Source of the DNA: Bacillota bacterium
GTDB lineage: Bacteria > Bacillota > Clostridia > Lachnospirales > Lachnospiraceae
DNA length: 8,041 nucleotides
Direction of reading: 5' to 3'
Assembly (NCBI GenBank): GCA_023436765.1
Contig: JAEZHX010000185.1
Location: forward strand, 1 to 8,041
Shown here: piece by piece, positions 1 through 7,263 of the stretch
Layout of the letters: each line of letters starts with the position of its first letter
How positions within the stretch are numbered: position 1 is the first letter of the stretch
The notes under the pieces: model-generated
Databases searched by the model: none
What the model saw: the letters and a program-made list of their open reading frames with translations, nothing else
Told to the model about the DNA's origin: nothing
Position numbers and translations under genes: made by a program

Positions 1-16
1 GTGTTATACTTGCCAT

Positions 17-93
17 ACGGAAATGCTCTCTTTCTTTTGTATTTTGGTTGTGGTGACTTAAATATAACACAAAAGAGCTATTTCCGTTTTTTT
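17..93 (+). terminator. Rho-independent terminator with long loop, for an upstream gene outside the window
   Basis: The left arm ACGGAAATGCTCT (17-29) pairs with AGAGC-T-ATTTCCGT (74-87), giving a 13-bp stem with a single bulged T, followed directly by seven T residues (87-93). The T tract lies on the plus-strand side only, so it terminates rightward transcription coming from a gene left of the window. The loop is unusually long (about 44 nt). It can form an inner CTTTTGT/ACAAAAG pairing (34-40 with 69-75), which competes with the outer stem for two bases. An attenuator in a leader is possible, but nothing in the window shows what it would control other than the PAP2 gene. Confidence 0.65.
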
Positions 94-156
94 ATTAGAT
101 TTGTAACACATGTATTGTAACCCTACATACTGATAATAAAAGTAATGTATTGTATA

Positions 157-185
157 TTGTTATCTCCGATATTTTATGATACAAT
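157..185 (+). promoter_or_regulatory. Sigma-A-type promoter with extended -10 for the PAP2-family gene
   Basis: A TTGTTA -35 box (157-162) is followed by a 17-bp spacer and a TACAAT -10 box (180-185). A TG dinucleotide sits one base before the -10 (177-178), making it an extended -10. Transcription would start near 192, leaving a leader of about 87 nt before the ATG at 279. A 10-bp direct repeat ATGTATTGTA at 110-119 and 145-154 lies just upstream of the -35 and could be a regulator site. The match is by eye. Confidence 0.6.
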
Positions 186-278
186 AAGGCGATGTAAGCA
201 AAAGATAACGAATTGGGATTTCCCCTTTCGATCCGAGGAAAACACTACACCATAAATTAACAGAAAGGCTGGACATAC

Positions 279-974
279 ATGAAATTTTTAAATGCCATGA
301 AGCATCTGGTTGCTAAATATAAGCACGGAGTAATCCTGTCTTATTTTTTTGTTTATATGCTGTGGTTTACTTATCTTGAGCGTACGATAACGAATGATTC
401 GAAGTTTACCCATATCTATTCGAAGCTGGATGATCTGATTCCCTTTATGGAGATCTTCATTATCCCTTATTTTCTATGGTTTATTTTCATCTTTATTACC
501 GTAGCATACTTTTTCCTGACTTCGAAGTCGGATTTCTATAAGACCTGCGCCTTTTTATTCATTGGAATGACCATCTGCCTGGTCATCTATACCCTTTGGC
601 CGAATGGGCATACACTCCGGGTAGATATTGATTCCTTAGGTCGCAACAATATATTCCTTGACATTTTATCCCGTTTATACGGATTTGATACAGCTACGAA
701 TGTTTTTCCCAGCATTCATGTATATAATTCCATCGGCGCCATGATCGCTATCCATAAGAGTGAGCGCTTACGTAAAATCAAATGGCTGCAGTGGTCCGCT
801 CTTGTACTGACGGTATCCATCTGTTTATCCACCGTATTCTTAAAGCAGCATTCCGTATTGGACATCTTCGGTGCAATTGTACTCAGTATTTTTATGTATG
901 TTCTTGTCTATGTTCCAGCCTGGGGTAAGATATTAAAGCAGTCGCAACAGGAGCTGTCCAAGGCCTCCCAGTAG
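279..974 (+). CDS. PAP2-family (AUR1-like) integral membrane phosphatase/phosphotransferase
   Basis: A 231-residue polytopic membrane protein of the PAP2 (type 2 phosphatidic acid phosphatase) superfamily. Members hydrolyse or transfer phosphate groups on lipid phosphates at the membrane. Hydrophobic segments are visible near residues 16-34, 53-80, 89-107, 169-188 and 193-214. The second PAP2 signature is FPSIH (143-147, usually PSGH). The third is S184-x6-H191-x3-D195, so the His147/His191/Asp195 set of the chloroperoxidase-like active site is present. The classical first motif (KxxxxxxRP) is not obvious; WPNGHTLR (107-114) may stand in, as in inositol-phosphorylceramide-synthase-like members. 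The ATG at 279 follows GAAAGG (263-268) with a 10-nt gap. The gene appears monocistronic, between its own promoter and a terminator. The natural substrate (phosphatidylglycerophosphate, undecaprenyl diphosphate or another lipid) cannot be read from the sequence. Confidence 0.85.
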   Translation: MKFLNAMKHLVAKYKHGVILSYFFVYMLWFTYLERTITNDSKFTHIYSKLDDLIPFMEIFIIPYFLWFIFIFITVAYFFLTSKSDFYKTCAFLFIGMTICLVIYTLWPNGHTLRVDIDSLGRNNIFLDILSRLYGFDTATNVFPSIHVYNSIGAMIAIHKSERLRKIKWLQWSALVLTVSICLSTVFLKQHSVLDIFGAIVLSIFMYVLVYVPAWGKILKQSQQELSKASQ

Positions 975-1018
975 AGCCACAAGCTTAGGCATTGAATCAG
1001 GTGAATTTAATAAATAGA

Positions 1019-1046
1019 GGGTGCTGCCGTATGGCAGCACCCTTTT
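1019..1046 (+). terminator. Intrinsic terminator, probably bidirectional, between convergent genes
   Basis: A perfect 10-bp stem GGGTGCTGCC / GGCAGCACCC (1019-1028 and 1033-1042) with a GTAT loop is followed by TTTT. It lies 45 nt after the PAP2 stop codon. On the minus strand the same hairpin is followed by TCTATTTATT, which is T-rich but interrupted. It can therefore plausibly also end the four-gene operon, whose last stop codon lies at 1087. Confidence 0.88.
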
Positions 1047-1086
1047 CTGTATCTGGAATTTGTGATTAGAAGCAATCAACCATACT

Positions 1087-2103
1087 TTAGTTGAAACCAT
1101 AGATCTTCCTCGTAATATTATAACCCACCTCTACAATTTTGCGGCCGAATTTACCAGGAAGGTTCATCGAGCGACCCAAAATCTGAGAACGGATCTTCTT
1201 ATAGAGCCATTTATCATAGCTTTTAAGGTAATCCCAAAGGTCCTGCTTCTTCCCCAGACTCTCCTCACTGCCTTCCTTGATTAGGAACACGGAGCAGATG
1301 GTCATCATCATGGAGAGGTATTTGATCATATAATTTCTGAGCTTAAGACTTTTGATCTGTTCCAGATTATGAGATTCTATCATAATCTTTGTAATCCTAA
1401 GCTGTTGGTCAATTCTCTTAATCATTACCTGCTCATTGACCGATTGATCCGATCTTCCGATAAAATACCGGTAAAGATTCACATCCAGGTAATACATCGT
1501 CTTTACAAAGGGAAGCGGCTGATAAACAAATATGTTATCCACATAGAAGGTATGTTTTGGCAGACGAATTCCACAATCCTTTAATAACTTTGTGCGGTAG
1601 ATACAGGAATGCATCAGGATATTCTGGCTCTGTTTAAAATGCATAATCTCATCCCATGTAAAAATTTGTCCCTTTGGAAGCGCCCAGTTATAATTAATAA
1701 CCTTCTTTTTCTTGGCATCTACCTTTTCATAAACATAATTGGATATAAATAGGTCCGGGCTGCTGCCATCAGCAATCAGATTCTTTAAAGTATCCATTAC
1801 CTGGTGAAGTGCCTCTTCATTCACCCAGTCATCACTGTCCACTACCTTAAAATACAGACCTTGGGCGTTCGCCAACCCGGTATTCACTGCCTCACCATGG
1901 CCTCCGTTCTCCTGGTTGATGATACGGACGATCCCTGGATACTTCGCCTGATACTCCTCTCCGATCCTCTGAGTATCATCAGAGGAACCGTCATTTACAA
2001 TAATAATATCCATCTCATCCCCGCCGGAAAGCAACGTTTCTATCGCATGATTCATATAGGCGGCAGAATTATAGCAGGGTATGGCAGCTGTCAGAAGCTT
2101 CAT
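1087..2103 (-). CDS. Family 2 glycosyltransferase
   Basis: A 338-residue GT-A-fold glycosyltransferase of family GT2, which transfers a sugar from a nucleotide-sugar donor to an acceptor, typically in surface polysaccharide or glycolipid synthesis. The N-terminal half carries the hallmarks: AIPCYN (7-11) on the first strand, VNDGSSDDT (36-44) at the nucleotide-binding site, ENGGHGEAVNTGL (65-77), and the metal-binding DSDDW (89-93). The C-terminal third is basic and helical without a clear membrane span, so the enzyme is probably cytoplasmic or peripheral. The ATG at 2103 has a strong AAGGAGG site (2114-2120) with a 10-nt gap. That site overlaps the TAA stop codon of the preceding aminopeptidase gene, 15 nt away, which suggests translational coupling. 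It is the last gene of the operon. Donor and acceptor cannot be predicted. Confidence 0.9.
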   Translation of the reverse strand: MKLLTAAIPCYNSAAYMNHAIETLLSGGDEMDIIIVNDGSSDDTQRIGEEYQAKYPGIVRIINQENGGHGEAVNTGLANAQGLYFKVVDSDDWVNEEALHQVMDTLKNLIADGSSPDLFISNYVYEKVDAKKKKVINYNWALPKGQIFTWDEIMHFKQSQNILMHSCIYRTKLLKDCGIRLPKHTFYVDNIFVYQPLPFVKTMYYLDVNLYRYFIGRSDQSVNEQVMIKRIDQQLRITKIMIESHNLEQIKSLKLRNYMIKYLSMMMTICSVFLIKEGSEESLGKKQDLWDYLKSYDKWLYKKIRSQILGRSMNLPGKFGRKIVEVGYNITRKIYGFN

Positions 2104-2113
2104 CTTGGATATG

Positions 2114-2120
2114 CCTCCTT
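2114..2120 (-). promoter_or_regulatory. Ribosome binding site of the glycosyltransferase, overlapping the upstream stop codon
   Basis: AAGGAGG on the minus strand shares its first two bases with the TAA stop codon (2121-2119) of the aminopeptidase gene. It lies 10 nt before the glycosyltransferase ATG. The overlap suggests that ribosomes ending the upstream gene can re-initiate here. Confidence 0.8.
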
Positions 2121-3237
2121 AGACTAAATTTTCGGGGTTCAGGCAATCCAGTTCCTCAATCACAAAACGCCCGTTCTTACGAATTAGTACATCATCAAAA
2201 TAAATTTCTCCACCGCCGTATTCCGGCGTTTGGATGCATACCAGATCCCAGTGGATGGCGGAATGATTGCCGTTCGGTGCTTGGTCTTCATAGCAGTTAC
2301 CGGGTGTGAAGTGGAAGGAGCCCATGATTTTCTCATCAAACAAAGTATCCTTCATCGGTTTCAGGATATAGGGGTTAACACCGATGGCAAATTCTCCGAT
2401 GTAGCGTGCTCCCTCATCCGTATCAAGCACATGGTTTATTCTGGTGGTATCATTCGCTGTGGCTTCCACAATCTTACCGTTTTCAAAGCGGAAAGAGATA
2501 TTTTCATAGGTAAAACCCTGGAATACTGCAGGGGTATTATAGGTTAAGGTACCATTTACGCTGTCTCTTACAGGAGCAGTATATACCTCACCATCCGGAA
2601 TATTCCGTCCGCCATCGCAGGGAATCGCAGGTATATTTTTGATAGAGAAGCTCAAATCTGTCCCCGGCCCGACAATCCTTACCTTATCGGTACGTTCCAT
2701 CAATGCCTTCAGATTGAGCATTGCCTTACCCATCTTGGCGTAGTCCAGATTACATACGTTGAAATAGAAATCCTCAAAGCTCTCCTGGCTCATATTGGCC
2801 AACTGAGCCATCGCTGCATTAGGATAACGCAATACTACCCATCTGGTCTTCTTCACACGGATATCATGATGCACCGGTGTTTGGTAATAGGTTTCATATA
2901 ACTTCATCTTTTCTGCTATAATATCAGCATTTTCGGATACATTATCCGATCCGCGTACACCAACATAGCAATCCATCTGAGCCATCTCAGCCGCATCTAT
3001 TTTCGCCGATAAGGCCATCTGTTCCTCACTGCAACCCAGAAGAACCTCTCTCAGGAGCCTCGGATCGGTATAGTGTACAAAGGGTATTCCTCCAACCTTG
3101 TATATTTCCTTCACCAGCTGCCTTGCCAGGTCCTGGGTAGACATTCCGATGTAGTGCACATAGACCTTATCACCCTTCTTCACCTTCATGGAATAATTCA
3201 CAAGATTACTGGCTAACTTTTTAATTCTCTCATCCAT
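2119..3237 (-). CDS. M29-family metallo-aminopeptidase (aminopeptidase T/AmpS-like)
   Basis: A cytoplasmic aminopeptidase of MEROPS family M29, which removes N-terminal residues from peptides using a two-metal centre. Numbered from the ATG at 3237 (372 residues), the likely metal and catalytic residues are Glu217 (in PDGEVYT), Glu282 (in YIGEFAIG), His309 (in SFHF), Tyr316 (in NCYED), and His329 and Asp331 (in HWD). The fold begins with RIKKLASNLVNYSMKVKKGD, typical of the family. An upstream ATG at 3306 would add 23 residues, but that stretch overlaps the end of the preceding gene and does not resemble the family. AGGAGA at 3250-3245 stands 7 nt before the ATG at 3237, the ideal distance, whereas the ATG at 3243 is only 1 nt from it. 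At 372 residues the protein is somewhat shorter than the usual roughly 400. The segment between Tyr316 and His329 is compact. It is the third gene of the operon, 28 nt after the 845-residue protein. Confidence 0.88.
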   Translation of the reverse strand: MDERIKKLASNLVNYSMKVKKGDKVYVHYIGMSTQDLARQLVKEIYKVGGIPFVHYTDPRLLREVLLGCSEEQMALSAKIDAAEMAQMDCYVGVRGSDNVSENADIIAEKMKLYETYYQTPVHHDIRVKKTRWVVLRYPNAAMAQLANMSQESFEDFYFNVCNLDYAKMGKAMLNLKALMERTDKVRIVGPGTDLSFSIKNIPAIPCDGGRNIPDGEVYTAPVRDSVNGTLTYNTPAVFQGFTYENISFRFENGKIVEATANDTTRINHVLDTDEGARYIGEFAIGVNPYILKPMKDTLFDEKIMGSFHFTPGNCYEDQAPNGNHSAIHWDLVCIQTPEYGGGEIYFDDVLIRKNGRFVIEELDCLNPENLV

Positions 3238-3244
3238 TTTCATG

Positions 3245-3250
3245 TCTCCT
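3245..3250 (-). promoter_or_regulatory. Ribosome binding site that sets the aminopeptidase start
   Basis: AGGAGA on the minus strand lies in the 28-nt gap between the two genes, 7 nt before the ATG at 3237. It favours that start over the in-frame ATGs at 3306 and 3243. Confidence 0.75.
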
Positions 3251-3265
3251 ATCATGTTTATAATA

Positions 3266-5803
3266 TTATTCAAGGTAGGAAATGAAGACATTTCCTGCTC
3301 CTTCAAACATTTCCTTACTATCCTGCAATCCGATCTTTCTCACTTTTCCCTCAGCAGGATCAGCCACATTGATGTTAAATCCATCATATCCATATATCAA
3401 AAATGCATTCCTGTAGTCAGTCATTGCAACAACCGGTCTACCCTTGGCTATATAATACAGTGCTTCTTCCAATGTACTTCCGATAAGTACAACCGGGGTT
3501 TTCTCCATCTTTGCAGTCAAAACCTCATAAACAGTGCTAGCCTTCACCGATAGGTTGCCCGGGTCCTTCTCTGAATGTTTTATCAGCATCCGTATACTGC
3601 TGCTCAGAGTCTCCCCGGTCTTCTCAATCATCATCTGGTCATAGCCAGGTATTGATGTCTTGGAGGGCTTAGCAATTCGCTCCCATACCAGCTGGTTATT
3701 ACTGCTAAGTACCACGCCTACTCTGGCATCTGCTTCAGCTACAGCATCTGCTGCCTTTTTGTTAATTGAGATAAGCTCTCCTGCCACATAAGTATAATAT
3801 AAGTTTTCTTCCCGCTCCTGCAACTGCAGCCGGACTGTGGGATCCTGAGTAATAACCGTATTCACAGTTATCTCCCGTGCCGGAACCCCGGACATGGTGA
3901 AGCCTTCGGGAAGCGTCAGATACATCTCCGTCAAAGCCTCCTCAGTTACCCTGGAGATAACCTCCACCACCTGTTTCTCATCCGTGACCTGATTCATGAT
4001 ATAGTCCTGAGGAGCTTCGGTATATACCTCCTCATTGCCGCTGGTTGTCTTCATCACACAACTTAATTCTATGATATTATCCTTTACAGCAATCTCTGTT
4101 ACATAGTAACCGGGTTTACTGTAATGCTTCAGAACCTTCCTGTCAAAGGTAGCAATTTCTACTGTGTTCATTGGTACCATCAGCCTGCCGTCCATCATTG
4201 TTGTAATGTCATCTTCTGCAACTAAGCCATAGATCAGGTTAGAATCTATCATATCCAAGAGCAGGATGTTATATCCAGTTAAGGCGTCAATCACCTGTAG
4301 CTGCCCAGTCTCCAGCTCCATAATTTTTATTTGCTTCGATAATTTGGGATCCGGGTTACCCTGCCAAGCAACATATCCCTTCTCCGGAAGAAATACCACC
4401 TGATTTGGAGCAATCCCCTCTGCCAAAACTTCCGTTTGGCTGGTAATCAGATTGTAGGAAAAAATAGTACCATAAATATGAAAATAAAACATATCCAGAG
4501 CGCTTACATAAGCCAATACACCCATGTTTTCCTTCAGCGTCTGATAGGGTTCCTCCACCGGGATATATACTCTCTCCTCAATCCGGTTCTCTGCTCGGAT
4601 ATATCGGTAGAGTACAATGCCCACCTTGCCTTCATACTGTCCCCGGTTCATATAGCCGTACACGATAAAGTGAAGGTTACCTTCCGCATCCATATTCAGA
4701 ATCCGGATGTCATGCTGATTATAAAGGTCACGGATATAGTCCGTCTCCTCCTGGCGGAAAGAGAACACCCTAACCAATTTATTCTCCTCCAGATTATAAA
4801 ACCATAGCTCCCTGTTTCTGATAAATGCCAGCTTCTTCTTATCCGGGCTTGCTAGGAAGTCCACCTCAGTATCCGAAGTAATCCCCAGCTTCAGCTGATT
4901 CTTAGCAACACTGGTCCTTGCAGGATCGAAGATTGCCTCCATTGTTCGCTCGTAATTTAGCAGATAAATCTTGCCGTTCGTATACTGAACCCGGTAGAAT
5001 TCCTTCACTTCAAAAATTTCTGGTGCACCTGCTATCTCAGCCCGGATCATATAATCCAATACAACCGTTGCCAAACTGGAATTGATCTCAACAATTGTCG
5101 GAATCACTTCAGTCAGAAACTCCGGTTTCAGATTCCCCCAGGTAACCAAATCCAGGTTGGAATGAATGTCCACCCTGGCCAGAGAAGTATTTTCCTGCTT
5201 GTTGTCTGTTTCAAGCCTTTCTACGATCCAGCCAGCGGTCTCCTTATCCTTAGTAGCATTATGAAAGCTCTTTACAAATTCCAGTTTTTCACTTAGGGCT
5301 GCCTCCTTCTGCTGCTTGACCCTCTGGTAATAATAGATTTTTTTGCTGTCACTGGTAACAAGGGATATCTTAACGGCGTATTCCTTCTCTGTCTCTAATA
5401 TGGCCTTTAGCTTAATTTTTGCGGTTTTATAGCTGTCCTCGTCTTCAAAAACGCTGACGGAGTCCGTCTCGATTAATTCGTTACCGTTAAATTCCCGAAG
5501 CTCATAGTTTAGCTTTTTAATATGGTATGCTTCTTCCTGTATCATTACTTCAAAAGCCTTGTCATCATTCAAAGGGATGACCCCTTCACGAACCATATTC
5601 GCATCCAGATTACTGCTGTAACCGTGAATTCTGTTAATCAACTCATTTCCAACCCTAATGTTAACCAGGGGAAATGTTGTTTCCTCCATCACAGTCGTAT
5701 TATCGATATCAAAAACAACCTCCTTAATATCTCTGCTAAAATAGTAGAGAGAGGCGATAAACACTCCTATTAAAATCAATATACGGTATACCTGTTTCAG
5801 CAC
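3266..5803 (-). CDS. Membrane-anchored extracytoplasmic protein with propeller-like middle and inactive C39-peptidase-like C-terminus
   Basis: An 845-residue protein of unknown function. Residues 6-22 form one hydrophobic segment with no cleavage motif, so it is probably an N-terminal membrane anchor with the rest outside the cell. Residues about 25-290 are mixed alpha/beta and not recognised. Residues about 312-560 contain repeated beta-strand units (for example FLASPDKKKLAFIRNRELWFYN, LHFIVYGYM, VFLPEKGYVAWQG) that resemble a TolB/WD-like beta-propeller. Residues about 715-845 resemble a C39-like papain-fold peptidase: a helix GETLSSSIRMLI (730-741) where the active-site helix belongs, then STLEEALYYIAKGRPVVAM (776-794), LIYGYDGFNINVADP (802-816) and a closing strand. 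The only Cys is residue 582, outside this domain. The position expected for the catalytic His has Asn799-Ala800, so the domain should be non-catalytic. It starts with GTG, 1 nt after the methyltransferase stop codon. GAAGGG, 7 nt upstream, is the likely ribosome binding site. The domain assignments are inferred by eye. Confidence 0.7.
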   Translation of the reverse strand: MLKQVYRILILIGVFIASLYYFSRDIKEVVFDIDNTTVMEETTFPLVNIRVGNELINRIHGYSSNLDANMVREGVIPLNDDKAFEVMIQEEAYHIKKLNYELREFNGNELIETDSVSVFEDEDSYKTAKIKLKAILETEKEYAVKISLVTSDSKKIYYYQRVKQQKEAALSEKLEFVKSFHNATKDKETAGWIVERLETDNKQENTSLARVDIHSNLDLVTWGNLKPEFLTEVIPTIVEINSSLATVVLDYMIRAEIAGAPEIFEVKEFYRVQYTNGKIYLLNYERTMEAIFDPARTSVAKNQLKLGITSDTEVDFLASPDKKKLAFIRNRELWFYNLEENKLVRVFSFRQEETDYIRDLYNQHDIRILNMDAEGNLHFIVYGYMNRGQYEGKVGIVLYRYIRAENRIEERVYIPVEEPYQTLKENMGVLAYVSALDMFYFHIYGTIFSYNLITSQTEVLAEGIAPNQVVFLPEKGYVAWQGNPDPKLSKQIKIMELETGQLQVIDALTGYNILLLDMIDSNLIYGLVAEDDITTMMDGRLMVPMNTVEIATFDRKVLKHYSKPGYYVTEIAVKDNIIELSCVMKTTSGNEEVYTEAPQDYIMNQVTDEKQVVEVISRVTEEALTEMYLTLPEGFTMSGVPAREITVNTVITQDPTVRLQLQEREENLYYTYVAGELISINKKAADAVAEADARVGVVLSSNNQLVWERIAKPSKTSIPGYDQMMIEKTGETLSSSIRMLIKHSEKDPGNLSVKASTVYEVLTAKMEKTPVVLIGSTLEEALYYIAKGRPVVAMTDYRNAFLIYGYDGFNINVADPAEGKVRKIGLQDSKEMFEGAGNVFISYLE

Positions 5804-5804
5804 C

Positions 5805-7040
5805 TTATTTCCCTTCTTCTGACTTAATGGTATGGATTAACTGTTCAAGGCTGGGTGTTACCCCAAGGAAGTCCATGCACTCCTTAAGTCTCTTCTCCTG
5901 CAGCTTTGTATTTTTCCCCTGGCCCTCCCGCCTGACGGCACGAATCAGTATGTTTTTGGGGGTGTGTTCCATATCAATAAATTCCAGCAGCTGGACTCGG
6001 TAGCCCATCGTTTCTAAAAGCTCTGCCCTTAAGGCATCCGTAATCAGAGCTGCCATTCTTTCTTTTATAATTCCATATTTAAGAACCGGCTTCAGAATCT
6101 CATTTTGGATTTGTCTATTCAGTTCATGCTGGCAGCAGGGAACGGATAGGATCACTCTCGCTCCCCAGGTAACTGCTTTATATAACGCATGATCCGTAGC
6201 CGTATCACATGCATGGAGGGTTACAACCATATCTACCTTATCCTTCCCTTCATAGGAAGCTATATTCCCCTGCTGGAAGGTAAGCTTATCGTACCCATAC
6301 TTATGGCTTAAGTCATTGCAATGGTTAATCACATCTGTTTTTAAGTCCAGCCCGACCACATTGATCCGGTAATTCTTCATTACCTTCAGATAGTAGTACA
6401 TCGCAAAGGTTAGATAGGATTTACCGCAGCCGAAATCCAGTATAGTTAATTCTCTGTCTTTCTCCAGGTACGGCAGAATGTCCTCGATAAATTCGAGAAA
6501 ACGGTTGATCTGGCGAAATTTATCTGACTTAGCCTTAACAACCTTGCCATCCTCCGTCATAACCCCCAGATCTACCAAAAACGGAAGTGTGGTCCCTTCC
6601 TCCAGGATGTAGTTCTTCTTTTTGTTATGACTATATAGCTCCTGCCCACCCTCGGACTCAGGTACAGAATTCTCTGCTTTTATTTTAGTAGCTGTGGGCA
6701 TTCCCTTTTTCCTGTTTACGGTTGCCTTTCCCTTCTTACTGACCAGAATCGTAATGCGATCTGATCGTGTATTAAGTTCAGCCTGCCGGAATAAGCCTTC
6801 AAACCACTCCGGAAGCTTAAGTATCAGTTCTTCCTTCGTATAATTACGATGGAATACTTTTTCGCCTATATATTCAGATACCTGGAAGAGCAGTTCTCCC
6901 TTAAGCAGTACCGGACGTAGCTTAAGCTTAGCAGCTCTGTCCTTATCCGTAGAATTGCTGATCACTGCTCCCGTAAATTGATTATTCAAATTATCTTCAA
7001 ATGCCTGTATGATTTTTTGATCCATCATTTCATCCTTCAC
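5805..7040 (-). CDS. Class I SAM-dependent methyltransferase (Methyltransf_32/METTL25-GSTCD-like)
   Basis: A 411-residue cytoplasmic protein. The Rossmann methyltransferase domain occupies about residues 175-370: motif I LDFGCGKSYL (201-210), an acidic end of strand 2 at GLDLK (230-234), QQGNI (256-260), LHACDTATD (275-283) and VPCCQHEL (300-307). The LHAC...D plus PCC pair is characteristic of the Methyltransf_32 group, to which METTL25 and GSTCD belong. Their substrates are mostly unknown, with RNA or protein both conceivable. The N-terminal about 100 residues form a separate domain joined by a Lys-rich linker (about 102-143), which may bind nucleic acid. The start is uncertain. The GTG at 7040 has AGAAGG 9 nt upstream. 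The ATG at 7025 (residue 6) has AAGGA 7 nt upstream and is equally good, so the protein may be 406 residues. It is the first gene of the four-gene operon, with 1 nt to the next gene. Confidence 0.85.
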   Translation of the reverse strand: MKDEMMDQKIIQAFEDNLNNQFTGAVISNSTDKDRAAKLKLRPVLLKGELLFQVSEYIGEKVFHRNYTKEELILKLPEWFEGLFRQAELNTRSDRITILVSKKGKATVNRKKGMPTATKIKAENSVPESEGGQELYSHNKKKNYILEEGTTLPFLVDLGVMTEDGKVVKAKSDKFRQINRFLEFIEDILPYLEKDRELTILDFGCGKSYLTFAMYYYLKVMKNYRINVVGLDLKTDVINHCNDLSHKYGYDKLTFQQGNIASYEGKDKVDMVVTLHACDTATDHALYKAVTWGARVILSVPCCQHELNRQIQNEILKPVLKYGIIKERMAALITDALRAELLETMGYRVQLLEFIDMEHTPKNILIRAVRREGQGKNTKLQEKRLKECMDFLGVTPSLEQLIHTIKSEEGK

Positions 7041-7116
7041 TACTGCCGGCCTTCTTAGTCTCTGCCCTGATGTAACATATTTTTATTCTTTGGGATTATG
7101 ATTACTCAACCTCTAT

Positions 7117-7143
7117 TTTATATTTTTTTAGTAAATAGTACAA
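7117..7143 (-). promoter_or_regulatory. Weak candidate promoter for the four-gene operon
   Basis: On the minus strand TTGTAC (7143-7138) and TATAAA (7122-7117) are separated by 15 bp, shorter than the ideal 17. Its -35 touches one arm of the AT palindrome at 7143-7164. Other AT-rich hexamers nearby are comparable, so the true start site is not fixed by sequence. Confidence 0.25.
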
Positions 7144-7220
7144 TAAAATTATTATTAATTTTATCCAATTTCATACCAAGCATTAGTAACTATTCAACCC
7201 CTGGGCCTTTTCAGTATATC

Positions 7221-7247
7221 ACATTAGCTTCCTATGTGCATATATTG
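7221..7247 (+). promoter_or_regulatory. Candidate sigma-K-like sporulation promoter
   Basis: AC at 7221-7222, a 16-bp gap and CATATATTG at 7239-7247 resemble the mother-cell sigma-K pattern (AC, 16-17 bp, CATAnnnTA); only the last base departs. Transcription would start near 7254, giving a short leader of about 22 nt before the ATG at 7276. The motif is short and the region AT-rich, so a chance match is possible. Confidence 0.3.
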
Positions 7248-7263
7248 GTAATAAAAAGTTTAT

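Noticed and set aside
1..120. A 39-codon plus-strand open frame from GTG at 1 to TAA at 118-120, possibly the end of an upstream gene
   Set aside because: It runs through the terminator stem and T tract, and the peptide has no recognisable features.
3238..3306. The longer aminopeptidase start at 3306
   Set aside because: It would overlap the preceding gene by 41 nt and lacks a suitable ribosome binding site, whereas AGGAGA sits correctly before the ATG at 3237.
1369..5773. Plus-strand open frames at 1369-1584, 1804-2127, 2230-2547, 3242-3553, 4436-4807 and 5522-5773
   Set aside because: Each lies opposite a well-supported minus-strand gene, has no recognisable protein features, and is best read as a shadow frame.
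1087..7040. A RiPP or bacteriocin cluster based on methyltransferase, peptidase and C39-like domain
   Set aside because: No precursor peptide gene, transporter or radical-SAM/LanM-type enzyme is visible, and the C39-like domain lacks its catalytic residues and any ABC transporter.
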